Source: Acetobacteraceae bacterium
GTDB taxonomy: Bacteria > Pseudomonadota > Alphaproteobacteria > Acetobacterales > Acetobacteraceae
Direction: 5' to 3'
Length of the DNA stretch: 7,021 nt
Assembly (NCBI GenBank): GCA_003164305.1
Contig: PLSZ01000221.1
Span: 21,311-28,331, forward strand
Shown: piece after piece, positions 5,810-7,021 of the stretch
Position numbering within the stretch: the stretch's first letter is position 1
Layout: the number at the start of each line of letters is the position of its first letter
Program-made: the position numbers and the translations under genes
The notes under the pieces: generated by a model
Database searches by the model: none
What the model was told of the DNA's origin: nothing
What the model saw: only the letters and a program-made list of their open reading frames with translations

Positions 5810-7021
5810 TGAACCAGCAGTCCAGAACGCGCCGCGCGCCGTCCAACCTGTCCACCATCGCGACCGTCAAGGATATCCACACCGGTAACGATCCGGAATG
5901 GTACCGCGACGCCGTCATCTATCAACTCCATGTCAAAAGTTTTTTCGACAGCAACGACGACGGCACGGGAGATTTCGCCGGCCTCCTCCGCAAGCTTGAT
6001 TACATCGTCGATCTGGGCGTCAACGTCGTATGGCTCCTGCCATTCTACCCCAGCCCGTTGCGGGACGACGGCTACGACATCGCCGAGTATCGTGGAGTCC
6101 ATCCCGACTACGGAACATTACGCGACACGAAGCGGTTCATCCGTGAAGCCCACAACCGCGGGCTGCGCGTAATCACAGAGCTGGTGATCAATCACACCAG
6201 CGACCAGCACCCGTGGTTCCAACGCGCGCGGCAAGCAAAACCAGGATCGTGGGCGCGCGACTTCTACGTCTGGTCGGACACCGATCAACGGTATCTCGAT
6301 ACCCGCATCATTTTCCTCGACACTGAAAAGTCCAATTGGACCTGGGACCCGATCGCGCAAGCGTATTTCTGGCACCGGTTCTACAGCCATCAGCCGGATT
6401 TGAACTTCGACAATCCGAGGGTGATGGCCGCCCTACTTGGCGTGATGAAATTCTGGCTCGACCTGGGCGTCGATGGATTGCGCCTGGACGCGGTGCCCTA
6501 TCTCATCGAACGCGAAGGCACCAACAACGAGAACCTGCCGGAGACGCACGCGATCCTGCGTCGCATCCGCGCCCGTTTGGATCAGGATTACCCCGATCGC
6601 ATGTTGCTGGCGGAGGCCAACATGTGGCCGGAAGACACGCAACAATATTTTGGCGACGGCGACGAATGCCATATGGCGTTTCACTTTCCACTGATGCCCA
6701 GAATGTATATGGCGATCGCGCAGGAGGACCGGTTCCCGATTACCGACATACTGCGTCAGACACCCGACATTCCCGCTGGCTGCCAATGGGCGATCTTCCT
6801 GCGCAACCATGACGAGCTCACGCTTGAAATGGTAACGGATAAGGAACGGGATTATCTCTGGTCTACCTATGCCGCCGATCGTCGCGCGCGGCTGAACCTT
6901 GGCATTCGCCGCCGCCTGGCGCCGCTGTTGCAACATGATCGGCGTCGCGTCGAATTGATGAATGGATTGTTGCTGTCGATGCCCGGCACGCCGGTTATTT
7001 ATTACGGCGACGAAATCGGCA
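5809..7021 (+). CDS. treS: Trehalose synthase (maltose alpha-D-glucosyltransferase, GH13_16), 5' part
   Basis: TreS interconverts trehalose and maltose by intramolecular rearrangement in the cytoplasm. Here it probably supplies maltose for phosphorylation and use by GlgE. The frame is open for 404 codons to the right edge, so the C-terminus is missing. TreS signatures are clear: [19 protein letters not shown] (31-49), [17 protein letters not shown] (75-91), [15 protein letters not shown] (124-138), [10 protein letters not shown] (171-180) and [17 protein letters not shown] (187-203). The catalytic triad is Asp227 ([10 protein letters not shown]), Glu269 ([10 protein letters not shown]) and Asp335 (LRNHDELT). 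All are intact. The N-terminal 25 residues are a basic, polar lead. Its ATG overlaps the glgE stop, so the two are co-transcribed and coupled. In many alphaproteobacteria TreS is fused to a maltokinase of about 500 residues; whether this copy is cannot be seen. Confidence 0.95.
   Translation, partial: MNQQSRTRRAPSNLSTIATVKDIHTGNDPEWYRDAVIYQLHVKSFFDSNDDGTGDFAGLLRKLDYIVDLGVNVVWLLPFYPSPLRDDGYDIAEYRGVHPDYGTLRDTKRFIREAHNRGLRVITELVINHTSDQHPWFQRARQAKPGSWARDFYVWSDTDQRYLDTRIIFLDTEKSNWTWDPIAQAYFWHRFYSHQPDLNFDNPRVMAALLGVMKFWLDLGVDGLRLDAVPYLIEREGTNNENLPETHAILRRIRARLDQDYPDRMLLAEANMWPEDTQQYFGDGDECHMAFHFPLMPRMYMAIAQEDRFPITDILRQTPDIPAGCQWAIFLRNHDELTLEMVTDKERDYLWSTYAADRRARLNLGIRRRLAPLLQHDRRRVELMNGLLLSMPGTPVIYYGDEIG

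Overview
The window looks like chromosomal DNA of a GC-rich alphaproteobacterium (Rhizobiales or Rhodospirillales/Acetobacteraceae type). This rests on three things: high G/C codon third positions; two exact copies of the alphaproteobacterial general-stress (EcfG) promoter, GGAAC-N16-CGTT, in front of genes; and a roughly 1,080-residue GlgE with an extra N-terminal amylase-like half. No mobile element, CRISPR array or phage gene was seen.

Layout, left to right. Bases 1-25 are the 3' end of a tRNA gene on the + strand, followed by a strong hairpin (56-88). An EcfG-type promoter (98-122) then leads to a small uncharacterised gene (164-421, 85 aa, +). This gene ends against glgA, which lies on the - strand (2025-508). 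A hairpin plus T-run (421-443) sits between them and reads as the glgA terminator. A second exact EcfG-type promoter (2069-2045, -) lies directly in front of glgA. Bases 2070-2560 hold no convincing intact gene. They contain a C-terminal piece of a DUF4142 protein (2308-2090, -) and possibly a frame-broken scrap resembling the end of orotidine-5'-phosphate decarboxylase (2453-2316, -). Divergent from glgA, a + strand operon starts at 2561: glgE (2561-5809), overlapped by one base by treS (5809 to the right edge, incomplete).

The three large genes belong to alpha-glucan and trehalose metabolism. GlgA elongates alpha-1,4-glucan from a sugar nucleotide. TreS interconverts trehalose and maltose. 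GlgE uses maltose-1-phosphate, made from maltose by a maltokinase not seen here (it could be fused to the unseen end of TreS or lie downstream), to extend alpha-1,4-glucan. With EcfG-type promoters at glgA and possibly glgE, the locus reads as a stress-induced carbon-storage and osmoprotectant module.

The two most interesting points are as follows. (1) The first 400 residues of GlgE are a degenerate second copy of a GH13 fold in which all three catalytic carboxylates appear to be lost, suggesting a glucan-binding or regulatory pseudoenzyme fused to an intact GlgE. (2) The 85-aa orphan protein has a textbook general-stress promoter and is a candidate new member of that regulon.
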